DNA from: Chamaesiphon minutus PCC 6605
GTDB taxonomy: Bacteria; Cyanobacteriota; Cyanobacteriia; Cyanobacteriales; Chamaesiphonaceae
Reading direction: 5' to 3'
NCBI RefSeq assembly: GCF_000317145.1
Contig: NC_019697.1
Coordinates: 1,054,001-1,118,000, forward strand
Length of the DNA: 64,000 nucleotides
Shown: piece after piece, positions 51,714 through 60,032 of the stretch
Layout: each line of letters opens with the position of its first letter
Numbering within the stretch: position 1 is the stretch's first letter
The notes under the pieces: generated by a model
What the model was told of the DNA's origin: nothing
The model's database searches: none
The model's input: the letters and a program-made list of their open reading frames with translations, nothing else
Made by a program: the position numbers and the translations under genes

Positions 51714-52448
51714 TCAAAACTTTTCATCGTTCTGTGGCGGATCTACAGGATCGGAAGCTTGAGGGGTTAATTGCTTGATGGCTTGTCGATCGTACCATTC
51801 TGGAGATCTACCTGGATGCTTTATTTTAAGCTGAGATAACAGCCATTGGGCTTGAGATCGATCGCCACCACATAATGCTAATAATTCTGGCGTCGGGTTT
51901 AATGGTTGAGAGGGTGTCGGTGGTGCTTTTGGCGGCTCTGGAGATCTAGTCCGCTCTAGAGTCGTTGCTACCGCGACAGGGATGCCATACTCGGATTCTG
52001 ATGACATTAAGTCGTTGTAGCTGTCCGTGCCGATAATTCCATCCCATAAGTACTTCAATAATATCGCGCCCACAAATATGCCTGCAATTGGAAATTGCCC
52101 CATGCAAACTTGTACGATCTTATCCAGTAGAAAGTAACCGAATGCTACCTTGGCACAGGCTTGATTATAACGAGAGATCCCGTACCCCGTCCCAAAGAAA
52201 AATACGGCATTAAAAAATAACAACAGGCTCCAGCCTGGTTCTTTACCACTCAAGACTAACGCTAGCCACAAGAAGGTTGTCATCCCACCGATGAACATGC
52301 AAGCTTGAAAGGCATTCTTAATCTGCCTGCGAGCGGTAGCTAGATCTTCTTGATGCTGGAGCTGTAAGGGATCGTAGGTATTTTGACTGCGATCGATTAT
52401 GGTTGGAGGTGTCATAAAGTTGCTAGAGAAAGCATATTCTCTTAACAT
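51714..52448 (-). CDS. hypothetical four-helix membrane protein
   Basis: The 244-residue product (the start may instead be the internal Met at MTPPTII, 52415) has a polar N-terminus and a charged helix (EDLATARRQIKNAFQACMF). About four membrane helices between residues 45 and 140 follow, then a long cytoplasmic tail. The tail ends with a segment ELLALCGGDRSQAQWLLSQL that resembles helical segments found in cyanobacterial TM2- or IMS-type proteins. Function unknown. Confidence 0.6.
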   Translation of the reverse strand: MLREYAFSSNFMTPPTIIDRSQNTYDPLQLQHQEDLATARRQIKNAFQACMFIGGMTTFLWLALVLSGKEPGWSLLLFFNAVFFFGTGYGISRYNQACAKVAFGYFLLDKIVQVCMGQFPIAGIFVGAILLKYLWDGIIGTDSYNDLMSSESEYGIPVAVATTLERTRSPEPPKAPPTPSQPLNPTPELLALCGGDRSQAQWLLSQLKIKHPGRSPEWYDRQAIKQLTPQASDPVDPPQNDEKF

Positions 52449-52562
52449 TCACTAAACTTAGTCCAATGCGATCGCAGACGCTCGCAATTTTATCGCTCGA
52501 TCGCTACAATACTTGTCCATAGCGGCTCATGCAATTGCTAAAACAGTTTGCGCGCTACGTCT

Positions 52563-53036
52563 TTACCATTGAAATCCATGTAATTTGGGTAATGGTGCCG
52601 AGGTAGATGTCACTTGTAACAAGCGCGGAATTTTGCCGCTATCGTAGACGCGAAATTCGGACTCGATACTAGCTTCAGCATCGCGCACGGCTTGATTCAT
52701 CACTACAGAACCGTGTAGATCGGATACAGAACGATGGAATGTACCCCTAGGAATCCGCAGAATCTCGCGATCGGCATCCAACCGCACGATATGATAGGGA
52801 TAATTCCAAGTGAAATTGACCAGATAAAATGTCCTGCCCCCGGATATGGCCAAGAGATTGTCCTCCTGATGGGGATGGAGATAAAATTGCCAGTAGCCGT
52901 TGGTGCTGTCTGGCGGACTCACGGCAGGACCTTGATGTACTACAAGATCGCGAACGTTGGACTCAGGCACGGTAATATCGAAGAAACGCACGCTCGGCGT
53001 GTCCCGAAATTTTTTATAGCTTAGTAATTCAAACAC
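52563..53036 (-). CDS. cupin-like cyanobacterial protein
   Basis: This 157-residue soluble protein contains a beta-barrel pattern with QFYLHPHQEDNLLAISGGRT and ILRIPRGTFHRSVSDLHGSV, which resembles the two cupin motifs; His residues in both could bind metal. No signal peptide. Its position between a membrane protein gene and a gene-free stretch gives no hint about substrate. I call only the fold. Confidence 0.6.
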   Translation of the reverse strand: MFELLSYKKFRDTPSVRFFDITVPESNVRDLVVHQGPAVSPPDSTNGYWQFYLHPHQEDNLLAISGGRTFYLVNFTWNYPYHIVRLDADREILRIPRGTFHRSVSDLHGSVVMNQAVRDAEASIESEFRVYDSGKIPRLLQVTSTSAPLPKLHGFQW

Positions 53037-53651
53037 GATCCCACCTCACATCAAGAATAATGTCTATTTACTTATTAGCGTCGCACATATAATTTGGTCA
53101 AAACGTTAATAGTGGACATTTTCTCTATCTATCCGCTTTTTCAAATATTAAAATGCGATTAGTGAATCTGAAATCTAGATTGCAAGCGCAAATTCTCGTA
53201 ACTCTACCGTGAATGCGTTTAACAGCGTAGATTCGGTTGTGCGAATGTGTTTTAAAAATTTAGCAAAATTACAGATTTGAAATAAAGTCAATCGAGTCCG
53301 ATCTATCTTGCCTAAAATAGGAACTAAACACACCATTTTTTCGTCAACATCGTTACTTTCAGGCAAGGCTTAATTCCCTAAGCTCGTGCGTATCGAACAA
53401 AAAAGAAGGTTTGCGTCAAAGGGAAAGATTTTAGCTCATTTCATAAACTTTTGCTATGAGCAAGGAATTCATTTCCAAGCGGTTGAAGACTAGAGATAAG
53501 GGTTCTAGATTTTATTCCTCACAATCAATCCACCCTGTCTCTCCCAGGATTGGGAACTACGGTGTACGCACGGTAGGGCAAGAGAGAGGGGCTGGGGGTG
53601 AGGGCAGAAGGCTGGCATCTTAAATTTAATTCCGCCTACCTACTTAATAAT
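53037..53651. other. gene-free stretch
   Basis: No convincing gene is seen; one 63-codon minus-strand frame here lacks a ribosome site and family features. The right end is GC-rich and contains CTACGGTGTACGCACGGTAG, a palindromic block of the kind spread through cyanobacterial genomes. Confidence 0.4.
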
Positions 53652-55142
53652 ATGAATAGACTGATTCCTACTTGTTTAGGTATCATCACGATCGCCTTAG
53701 TTCAACCCCTGACTAATGCTGCCGAGCAAAATGGCGTTCGTGGAGCCGCAATGTCTGCCCAGCGTCCATTGTTAGCGCAGAAGCAAGATCGGCTTGCTGC
53801 CGCAGAACGATTTTTGGCGGCTGGAGTGAGTAAATATCGCAAGGGCGATAAACGCGGTGCTTTAGCTGACTATAACCGCGCGATTCAACTCAATCCTCGC
53901 TATGCTTTGGCGCATGTCAATCGAGGAGTGGTGCGCTCGGCGTTGGGAGATCGGCAAGGCGCGCTGTCTGATTTCAATCGCGCGATCGAGATCGATCCAA
54001 AATACCCTCAAGCTTATAACAATCGCGGTGCCATTAAATACGAATTGGGCAATAAACGCGGTGCGATCGAAGATTATACACGCGCGATCGCCATCGATTA
54101 TAAATTTGCCCAAGCCTATTACAATCGCGGTGCGACTCGTTATGAATTAGGCGATAAACGCGGTGCTTTAGCCGATTACAACATTGCAATTGCACTCGAT
54201 CCCAATTATGGTGCAGCTTATTATAGTCGCGGCGTCGTCCGAGCGGAACTAGGCGACAAACAAGGTGCGATCGAAGATTATAATCGGGCGATTGCGCTCG
54301 ATCCCAACCATGCGGGTGCTTATTACAATCGCGGTGCGATTAAATCGGAATTAGGCGATCGTCATGCAGCTTCAGCAGATTTCGATCGGGCAATTTTACT
54401 CAATCCGCACTACGCGAGCAAAGACTATCGGATATCTGTCTCTTATTACAGCCCGATCGTGATTTTCCATCCTCTATTTATCGGCGGTTATTATCAGCGG
54501 GGCGGGGTAGTTTATAACACGCAAACTATCTTCTACAACTATTCTAATAATTTCTATTATAACCAGCCGCAAGTTGTTAATAATTCTACCACAGTCATCC
54601 AAGTCAACCCCAACAATCGTCGTAATAATAGCGATCGCCAAACCACTATTCTGAATACTAATAATTCAACAGTCGAATCGACAAATCGCCGAGTGATTAT
54701 TAACAATACTTCAACCGATCGAGTCAACTCTACTCCAGAGCGCACCCGCACCCGCACTCGTCAAGTAATCGACGATAACTCCGAAACCATCGAAGTTAGT
54801 CCCGACTCGGAGCGCGATTCGGAACGCCGAGCAGTCCGCCAACGCGATCGACAAACAGTTATTAATAATACTTCCAATACCCAAATTTATACTCAACCAG
54901 ATCGATCCGATCGAGAGCGACAAGTAATTATCGATAACAATTCGGCAATTCGGCAAGTTGATTCGCTCCCAGAGCGTACTCGCGATCGAGTTATTATCGA
55001 TAACTCATTCAGCCGCAGTAATACCGGATCTGAAGGGGCTGAGGTTCGTAATTCAGCACGAACGACCATTCGCGAAACCAGACAGCAAGATGATACATCT
55101 ACTCGATCGGAATCATCCGAACGCCGTTCTAGAAATCGTTAA
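53652..55142 (+). CDS. secreted TPR protein with Asn/Arg-rich tail
   Basis: This 496-residue protein has a signal peptide (LIPTCLGIITIALVQPLTNA) and about six 34-residue TPR units (for example GDKRGALADYNRAIQLNPRY, repeated with small changes) to residue 265. An Asn/Ser-rich stretch and a highly charged tail with many Arg and Asp follow. The near identity of successive TPR units suggests recent unit amplification. It probably scaffolds protein contacts in the periplasm. The longer start at 53598 adds residues without a signal. Confidence 0.8.
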   Translation: MNRLIPTCLGIITIALVQPLTNAAEQNGVRGAAMSAQRPLLAQKQDRLAAAERFLAAGVSKYRKGDKRGALADYNRAIQLNPRYALAHVNRGVVRSALGDRQGALSDFNRAIEIDPKYPQAYNNRGAIKYELGNKRGAIEDYTRAIAIDYKFAQAYYNRGATRYELGDKRGALADYNIAIALDPNYGAAYYSRGVVRAELGDKQGAIEDYNRAIALDPNHAGAYYNRGAIKSELGDRHAASADFDRAILLNPHYASKDYRISVSYYSPIVIFHPLFIGGYYQRGGVVYNTQTIFYNYSNNFYYNQPQVVNNSTTVIQVNPNNRRNNSDRQTTILNTNNSTVESTNRRVIINNTSTDRVNSTPERTRTRTRQVIDDNSETIEVSPDSERDSERRAVRQRDRQTVINNTSNTQIYTQPDRSDRERQVIIDNNSAIRQVDSLPERTRDRVIIDNSFSRSNTGSEGAEVRNSARTTIRETRQQDDTSTRSESSERRSRNR

Positions 55143-55186
55143 TTAACGATTCTGATTTTCTTATAAATTCAGGATCGAATTGGCTA

Positions 55187-55247
55187 CAACAAACAACAAT
55201 TTAGTATAGCTGCCTTGTTGAGGTGCTAACTAAATTGTTGTTTGTTG
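55187..55247. terminator. bidirectional terminator hairpin
   Basis: A perfect 19-bp inverted repeat (CAACAAACAACAATTTAGT and its complement) around a 23-base loop lies between the convergent TPR gene and the next minus-strand gene. It is well placed to end both transcripts. Confidence 0.75.
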
Positions 55248-55275
55248 GCTGAGATCGAAAAATGTCAGAGAATAT

Positions 55276-55590
55276 TTAAGTTAAGGACTTAGCTGCCTGA
55301 GACAGTAATTCTCCTAGTTGCTTCACCTTTGCCGCAGCACTTGGATCTGCCCCTTCGGATGCTTCTGTCGTGTCTGCACCAATATCGGCAAGAATTTCAG
55401 CTAAAGACATCCCTTTGCTGGTTTTGCCAGATGTCAGTGCTGTCTTGAGTTCGCCCAAGTCATCAGCAAGGTCATTGCCTTGAAGCTGTTGTTGCCAACT
55501 CTCGATAACAGCAATTGCTTGCTCGGCAGGAATAGAGGTAAGACCCTGTTGCAGAGCCGCAATGGTAGTGTCAATATCAACCTGAGCCAT
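55276..55590 (-). CDS. small helical hypothetical protein
   Basis: This 104-residue acidic, Ala/Leu-rich protein (DTTIAALQQGLTSIPAEQAI, then ELKTALTSGKTSKGMSLAEI) is predicted to be an all-helical bundle. No Cys, no signal. The pattern is seen in small cyanobacterial proteins of unknown function. A TTCCTTG ribosome-like site on the minus strand precedes the ATG. Confidence 0.6.
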   Translation of the reverse strand: MAQVDIDTTIAALQQGLTSIPAEQAIAVIESWQQQLQGNDLADDLGELKTALTSGKTSKGMSLAEILADIGADTTEASEGADPSAAAKVKQLGELLSQAAKSLT

Positions 55591-55799
55591 AAAAAAATCT
55601 TCCTTGTTTGATTTGCTGGGTGTAATTATTCAATGTATTTCCGATCGCAACCCCTCACCTGCTTCATTGTTCCTAACATATCTGAGAAATTCGTCTTTCC
55701 TTCGACGTATATAAATAGGTAGACTAGCAAATTACTAGTTACCATAATTCCGTAACTAGTACTATGCGGCAGAAATTAACCAACCATTTCTTTCCCCGC

Positions 55800-55985
55800 T
55801 GTCTTGATTTGCTAACCCGTCGGGAAACCCGACGAGCGCAAATCGCTGTCTTGTCTTGTCTTGTCTCGCTGCTTGGTGCGCTTCCATGGTCAGGAAACCC
55901 GACCGGAGCGCATCCGCATAATCCGGGAGGAAACCTCCCGGCTGCTCCCCGCTCCCCGCTCCCCGCTCCCCGCAAAATAGTAACC
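55800..55985. repeat. composite dispersed repeat, copy 4
   Basis: Contains CGTCGGGAAACCCGACG, tandem TCTTG units (GTCTTGTCTTGTCTTG), CTCGCTGCTTGGTGCGCTTC, CCGGGAGGAAACCTCCCGG and several GCTCCCC units in tandem. Apart from this repeat nothing gene-like is seen in 55591-56018. Confidence 0.65.
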
Positions 55986-56018
55986 TTATTTGCGCCGTAG
56001 ACTACTAGCAACTTCAAT

Positions 56019-56173
56019 CTAAGCTTGCACGATAATTAGTTGCAGTATCCGATATACCGTCATGTGAGATGGTGGCTTGACATTCAATTCATCTGCTCTT
56101 GCTTCAACCCGATTGAATACCTGCTTACGCTGGAAATAGACACTTAAAAGGACAAATAATGAGTTAATGTACA
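56019..56173 (-). mobile_element. second CAST/Tn7-like end fused to a tnsB fragment
   Basis: The terminus TGTACA (56168-56173) and the TnsB-like site GACAAATAATGAGTTAA (56151-56167) match the end at 45670-45692 almost base for base. Immediately inside, on the minus strand, a 38-codon frame reads FQRKQVFNRVEARADELNVK, then PPSHMTVYRILQ, which resembles the N-terminal helical part of TnsB of type V-K elements. It ends at 56019. The rest of the element is gone. Confidence 0.7.
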
Positions 56174-56299
56174 TTTGGCGACATTTCCAACCATGACTCA
56201 AACTGCTCGATCGCGATCGAGTAGAAACTCTGTATCTACATGATAACTTGGATTTTAAGCAATATCGATCGAGTCGATATTACTAATAGCGACGAGTCA

Positions 56300-56566
56300 T
56301 TAGGATCTGGCTTCTCTTGCTTGAAGAAATCGCTCTAGAATATCATTCACGACTATTTCTACATCTAGAACTTCGCCTCTAGCAACTTCAGCTCTAGCAA
56401 TGTCTACTTTTTCCCGAACTTCATTCACCCATTGAATATATTCCGCATTCTGTTTCTCCAGCAGACGAAAGGCGGTATCGATGACTTCTTCTGGGTTGCT
56501 AAATTGTCCTGCCTCAATTTGCGACTGAATGAATCGTTCGTGTTCGGGTGTAAGGACGCTCGCCAT
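56300..56566 (-). CDS. ParD-like antitoxin, no toxin beside it
   Basis: The 88-residue protein from the Met of MASVLTPEHERF has the ribbon-helix-helix antitoxin form: TPEHERFIQSQIEAGQFSNP, then EEVIDTAFRLLEKQ and a helical tail. It normally neutralises a ParE/RelE toxin encoded directly downstream. That position (56019-56299) holds only the transposon relic, so the toxin is absent and the gene is probably an orphan remnant of a toxin-antitoxin pair. Confidence 0.7.
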   Translation of the reverse strand: MASVLTPEHERFIQSQIEAGQFSNPEEVIDTAFRLLEKQNAEYIQWVNEVREKVDIARAEVARGEVLDVEIVVNDILERFLQAREARS

Positions 56567-56668
56567 AGGTGTAAGCAATACTGGTTATAATTATAGTTTA
56601 GCGCACTTTGATTTCTAAGCTAATTTGACGTGAGTTTCTTTAGCTTCGTTTCTGCACCGCCCTCAAAT

Positions 56669-56775
56669 GAATTTGGGGCTAAGAGCAAAAGTTCTCTTCA
56701 GAGAACTGCATGATTTCATTCAGTCCACTTCAGTGGACTTTTGCTCTTAGCCCGAACTTATAGTTCAGGGCAGTG
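56669..56775. repeat. palindromic repeat of the same architecture, other sequence
   Basis: GGGCTAAGAGCAAAAGT and ACTTTTGCTCTTAGCCC flank two inner hairpins (TCTCTTCAGAGA and CCACTTCAGTGG). The nested plan resembles copies A-C of the structured repeat although the sequence differs. Confidence 0.6.
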
Positions 56776-56802
56776 TTGAACGAAGCAAATCAACCACCAA
56801 TT

Positions 56803-57705
56803 TCAAGTTTGCACTGCAAATTCGTCGGGATGAATGCCATGATTTACCCAAGTAATCGCCGCTTCTGCGCTCGTCATCTCTGGCGGTACTCGCAGGATAT
56901 GAATATGCTGTGTCGATGGACAAGTCATCTTGATTAATACCATTGGCTCTCGATCGATCGATTCAATGCTAGTAATTTTGAGCAAAGTATATTCTCTCCA
57001 AGTATCGAGAGTAATTGTATCTAACTCATTACAAATTCTCTCATAGCCCAATTGCTCGACTAAAGCTCGTCTAATTTCAGCATTATCTTCATCTAATAGC
57101 CACTCAGATTTCCAATCATTCAATTTTATCCAGTATCGACAAGGAATATTTACATCAAGAAAAGATACTTTCTTCAGGCTATTCAGACTCTGCAATATTG
57201 ATAAATCTGTCAATGTGAAATTCAATCTAAGGTAAGATAGAGCTGATAGCTTATTGAAGCTGCTTGGGAGTTTTTTCAAGTTATTACCACTCAAGCTTAA
57301 GGATACTAGCTTTGATAGATTACCAATACTTCCTGGAAGATTAATGAGCCTATTTTCGCTCAGTCTTAGAGAAGTAAGATTGGATAAATTGCCAATACTT
57401 TCAGAGAGAATCACCAACTTATTTCCATTTAAACTAAGGGAAGTTAAGCTAGATAATTTACCAATGCTTTCCGGTAGGCTTGTTAAATTGTTTCCACTTA
57501 ACCATAGCGAAGTTAGATTACACAATTCACCTATGCTTTCAGGTAGACTTGTTAAATTATTTCCACTCAAACCTAGTGAGATTAAATCAGGTAGATTACA
57601 AATGCTTTCTGGCAAAGTCTGGATATTTTTCCCATTTAAAGATAGATTGTTTAATCGACATAATCTAGCTTGTTCGATTATTTTTTCTAATTCTGTCCGC
57701 TCCAT
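56803..57705 (-). CDS. leucine-rich repeat protein with DUF6745 end
   Basis: This 300-residue protein has about six 23-residue leucine-rich repeats (SGNNLTSLPESIGELCNLTS pattern) covering residues 18-180. A C-terminal domain follows with WKSEWLLDEDNAEIRRALVE, TWREYTLLKI and LRVPPEMTSAEAAITWVNHG, matching DUF6745. DUF6745 proteins have no proven function but are often found near self/non-self or defence genes. It follows the helicase gene by 45 bp on the same strand, suggesting co-expression. Confidence 0.8.
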   Translation of the reverse strand: MERTELEKIIEQARLCRLNNLSLNGKNIQTLPESICNLPDLISLGLSGNNLTSLPESIGELCNLTSLWLSGNNLTSLPESIGKLSSLTSLSLNGNKLVILSESIGNLSNLTSLRLSENRLINLPGSIGNLSKLVSLSLSGNNLKKLPSSFNKLSALSYLRLNFTLTDLSILQSLNSLKKVSFLDVNIPCRYWIKLNDWKSEWLLDEDNAEIRRALVEQLGYERICNELDTITLDTWREYTLLKITSIESIDREPMVLIKMTCPSTQHIHILRVPPEMTSAEAAITWVNHGIHPDEFAVQT

Positions 57706-57750
57706 TGGTAAACCGTATGTATCTAAAAATTTATATTTCCGACAAAATTG

Positions 57751-59850
57751 CTAGCAATCGACCTTCAACTTCACAATCCCCTCAATATCTAATAAATAAC
57801 CTTGCACCATCTCCAAAGCATATCGATCGGGTAGAACTTGCTGAAACTTACTAAACCGATAATTAGGTAAATTCTGTAATAAATATTCCTGAGTATTTTT
57901 AGCTTGCCAAAACTCCGGCTTCGTAACTTCCGCGATCGCACTCTCGAACATGACTGGTGTTAAATGCTCCCCAGAAATCGTTACTTGAAAATTATCCGCT
58001 CTGACTTCCCAACCCCACAGACATTCCAACCCATATTTGAGCGTGCGATTGATTCTTCCGCCTGCATACGTCCACCATTGTACCTTCTCTTCCTCCCAAA
58101 CAGTCCCTTCGATGACCTCCTGACGGCGTTCTTCGCGAGCGTTATTTAATACCGATTTGGCGATCGGATCGAGATAAACTAAATCCTGCTTAGATTTTAA
58201 TAAAGCGGCAATTTCCTGACAGACATCCCAACCCAAAAATTGCGGAATAAATCCGCCCCAAGTTGGTTTCTTGCCATGCGGTGCGGGTGCGACGATCAGA
58301 GCGCGATTATCTCGATCGATCGATTGCGCGATCCAAGCTTTACCGCCTAAGAGGAAACAACTAATTTCAGGTATCAGACTATCGATAAATTTCTGCTCCA
58401 AAGAACCGATCGGTTGTTCCTTTTCGGTATAAACTTCATACTGTTGGGGCGAACTAAATACGGCATATAGAGCCATGAAATTCTTCCGTCCGAAGACTTT
58501 TTCGGTTTCCGATCCGATCGCTAGTAATCCCCCCGTCAGATAGAGATACTTGTTTTTCAGCATATGCTTGATTAACCGATCGAATTCTGCGCGTTTAATC
58601 CCTTTAAAATCGGGAATTGTCGATAATTGTGCCCAAGCATCACCGGGCGAAATCGAATTAAATTGCATCGTCAGGGCGAGTAACTGTTGAACTAATACCG
58701 CCCAATTGCGATCGGACACCACAATCGATTCTACCCAATTGCGCCGCGCTAATTCGATGACGGCGATCGCTTGTAATAATGCCGCCGCATTATCGATTAA
58801 AAACGTCGTATTCGCCCCGCCACCGCGCCTACCCGTGCGCCCCAATCGTTGTAAAAATGCCGAAACCGTATCGGGTGCATTTGCCTGTAATACCGCATCC
58901 AAATCGCCGACATCGATCCCTAGTTCTAACGTCGAAGTACAGACGATGCAATTATTATGCCCATTGGCAAACCGCTCCTCCGCGAGCGTCCGCTCCTCTA
59001 ACGCCACCGAACTATGATGGATGAACACATCAATGCCGCGATTTTGCATCGCTCCAGAGATTTCCTCAGCCAAAGCGCGACTCTGACAGAATAGTAGACT
59101 CTTTTTCCCCTGCGCCAACATACTCGATCGATTGGCGATATCCGTCTTAGAATCCTGCATCAAGATCCGAATCTCTTTCTTACTGTGCTCCTTGGGCGGA
59201 TCGATCTTCTGGCGCGGACGTTGGGATGTCCCCTGCAACCAGTCCAGAATCGCGTCAGGATTGCCCACCGTGGCACTCAAACCCACCCGTTGGACATCAT
59301 TGGCACTCACGCGAATTACCCGCTCTAGAACGGACATCAGATGCGCCCCACGATCGCTTCCAGCTAGGGCGTGTACCTCATCGATTACCACCGCCCGCAA
59401 GTCGGCAAACATCTCTGTATGCGGCACACTCGCTGACATCAGCATCACTTCCAAGGATTCCGGCGTAGTCATCAACAGCGTCGCTGGCTGCTTGCGAAAA
59501 GCCTTTTTCTGGGCGGCTTTGATATCTCCATGCCACAGAAACCGACTCAAACCGAGCATCTCCGTATACATCCCCAATCGCTCGGCTTGATTATTCAACA
59601 ACGCCTTAATCGGCGCGATGTAAAGTATCCCCACCCCCTGCGGCTCTTTTTCCACCATCTGCGCCAGCAGTGGAAACATACTCGCCTCCGTCTTACCCCC
59701 AGCCGTCGGTGCCAGGACGATCGTATTATAGCCATCGAGGATGGCATGACTGGCTAGTTCTTGAACTGGGCGCAAGGATGTCCAACCCAAGCGGGAGGTG
59801 ATGGCGGTTTGCAATCGATCGGGAAAACGGGAAAAGGCAGAAGCAGTCAT
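57751..59850 (-). CDS. Lhr-like DEAD/DEAH helicase
   Basis: This 699-residue superfamily 2 helicase has Walker A TAGGKT (residues 49-54), DEVH at 157-160, SAT in VGLSATVGN, and the C-terminal helicase motifs CTSTLELGIDVGDLD and LQRLGRTGRRGGG. The region after 380 resembles the Lhr-core winged-helix part, without the long Lhr C-terminal extension. It unwinds DNA or RNA/DNA hybrids. It is divergent from a RecQ-type gene across 182 bp and forms a unit with the LRR gene. Such stand-alone Lhr-like helicases occur in defence islands. Confidence 0.85.
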   Translation of the reverse strand: MTASAFSRFPDRLQTAITSRLGWTSLRPVQELASHAILDGYNTIVLAPTAGGKTEASMFPLLAQMVEKEPQGVGILYIAPIKALLNNQAERLGMYTEMLGLSRFLWHGDIKAAQKKAFRKQPATLLMTTPESLEVMLMSASVPHTEMFADLRAVVIDEVHALAGSDRGAHLMSVLERVIRVSANDVQRVGLSATVGNPDAILDWLQGTSQRPRQKIDPPKEHSKKEIRILMQDSKTDIANRSSMLAQGKKSLLFCQSRALAEEISGAMQNRGIDVFIHHSSVALEERTLAEERFANGHNNCIVCTSTLELGIDVGDLDAVLQANAPDTVSAFLQRLGRTGRRGGGANTTFLIDNAAALLQAIAVIELARRNWVESIVVSDRNWAVLVQQLLALTMQFNSISPGDAWAQLSTIPDFKGIKRAEFDRLIKHMLKNKYLYLTGGLLAIGSETEKVFGRKNFMALYAVFSSPQQYEVYTEKEQPIGSLEQKFIDSLIPEISCFLLGGKAWIAQSIDRDNRALIVAPAPHGKKPTWGGFIPQFLGWDVCQEIAALLKSKQDLVYLDPIAKSVLNNAREERRQEVIEGTVWEEEKVQWWTYAGGRINRTLKYGLECLWGWEVRADNFQVTISGEHLTPVMFESAIAEVTKPEFWQAKNTQEYLLQNLPNYRFSKFQQVLPDRYALEMVQGYLLDIEGIVKLKVDC

Positions 59851-60032
59851 ATATAAGTAGGGATGAGAATTTCTCTAGATCGCTATCGACCGAATTTAGT
59901 TTAGAACATACAGGGCAGAACAGAACTTTTATGGATCGATATTTACTTTTTTAGCGGCAATCGGGGAATAATACGATGATAAGACACAAAGTCTGTTTTA
60001 CGTTCCCATCAATAATCGATCGAGTAAATTAG
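59851..60032. promoter_or_regulatory. divergent promoter region between helicase genes
   Basis: 182 bp separate the Lhr-like and RecQ-like starts. A TATATAAGTAGGG tract and AT-rich block near 59935-59985 are compatible with promoters, but I could not assign -10/-35 elements firmly. Confidence 0.35.

Noticed and set aside
53175-53366. 63-codon minus-strand frame
   Set aside because: Weak start context and no recognisable features in a gene-free stretch.
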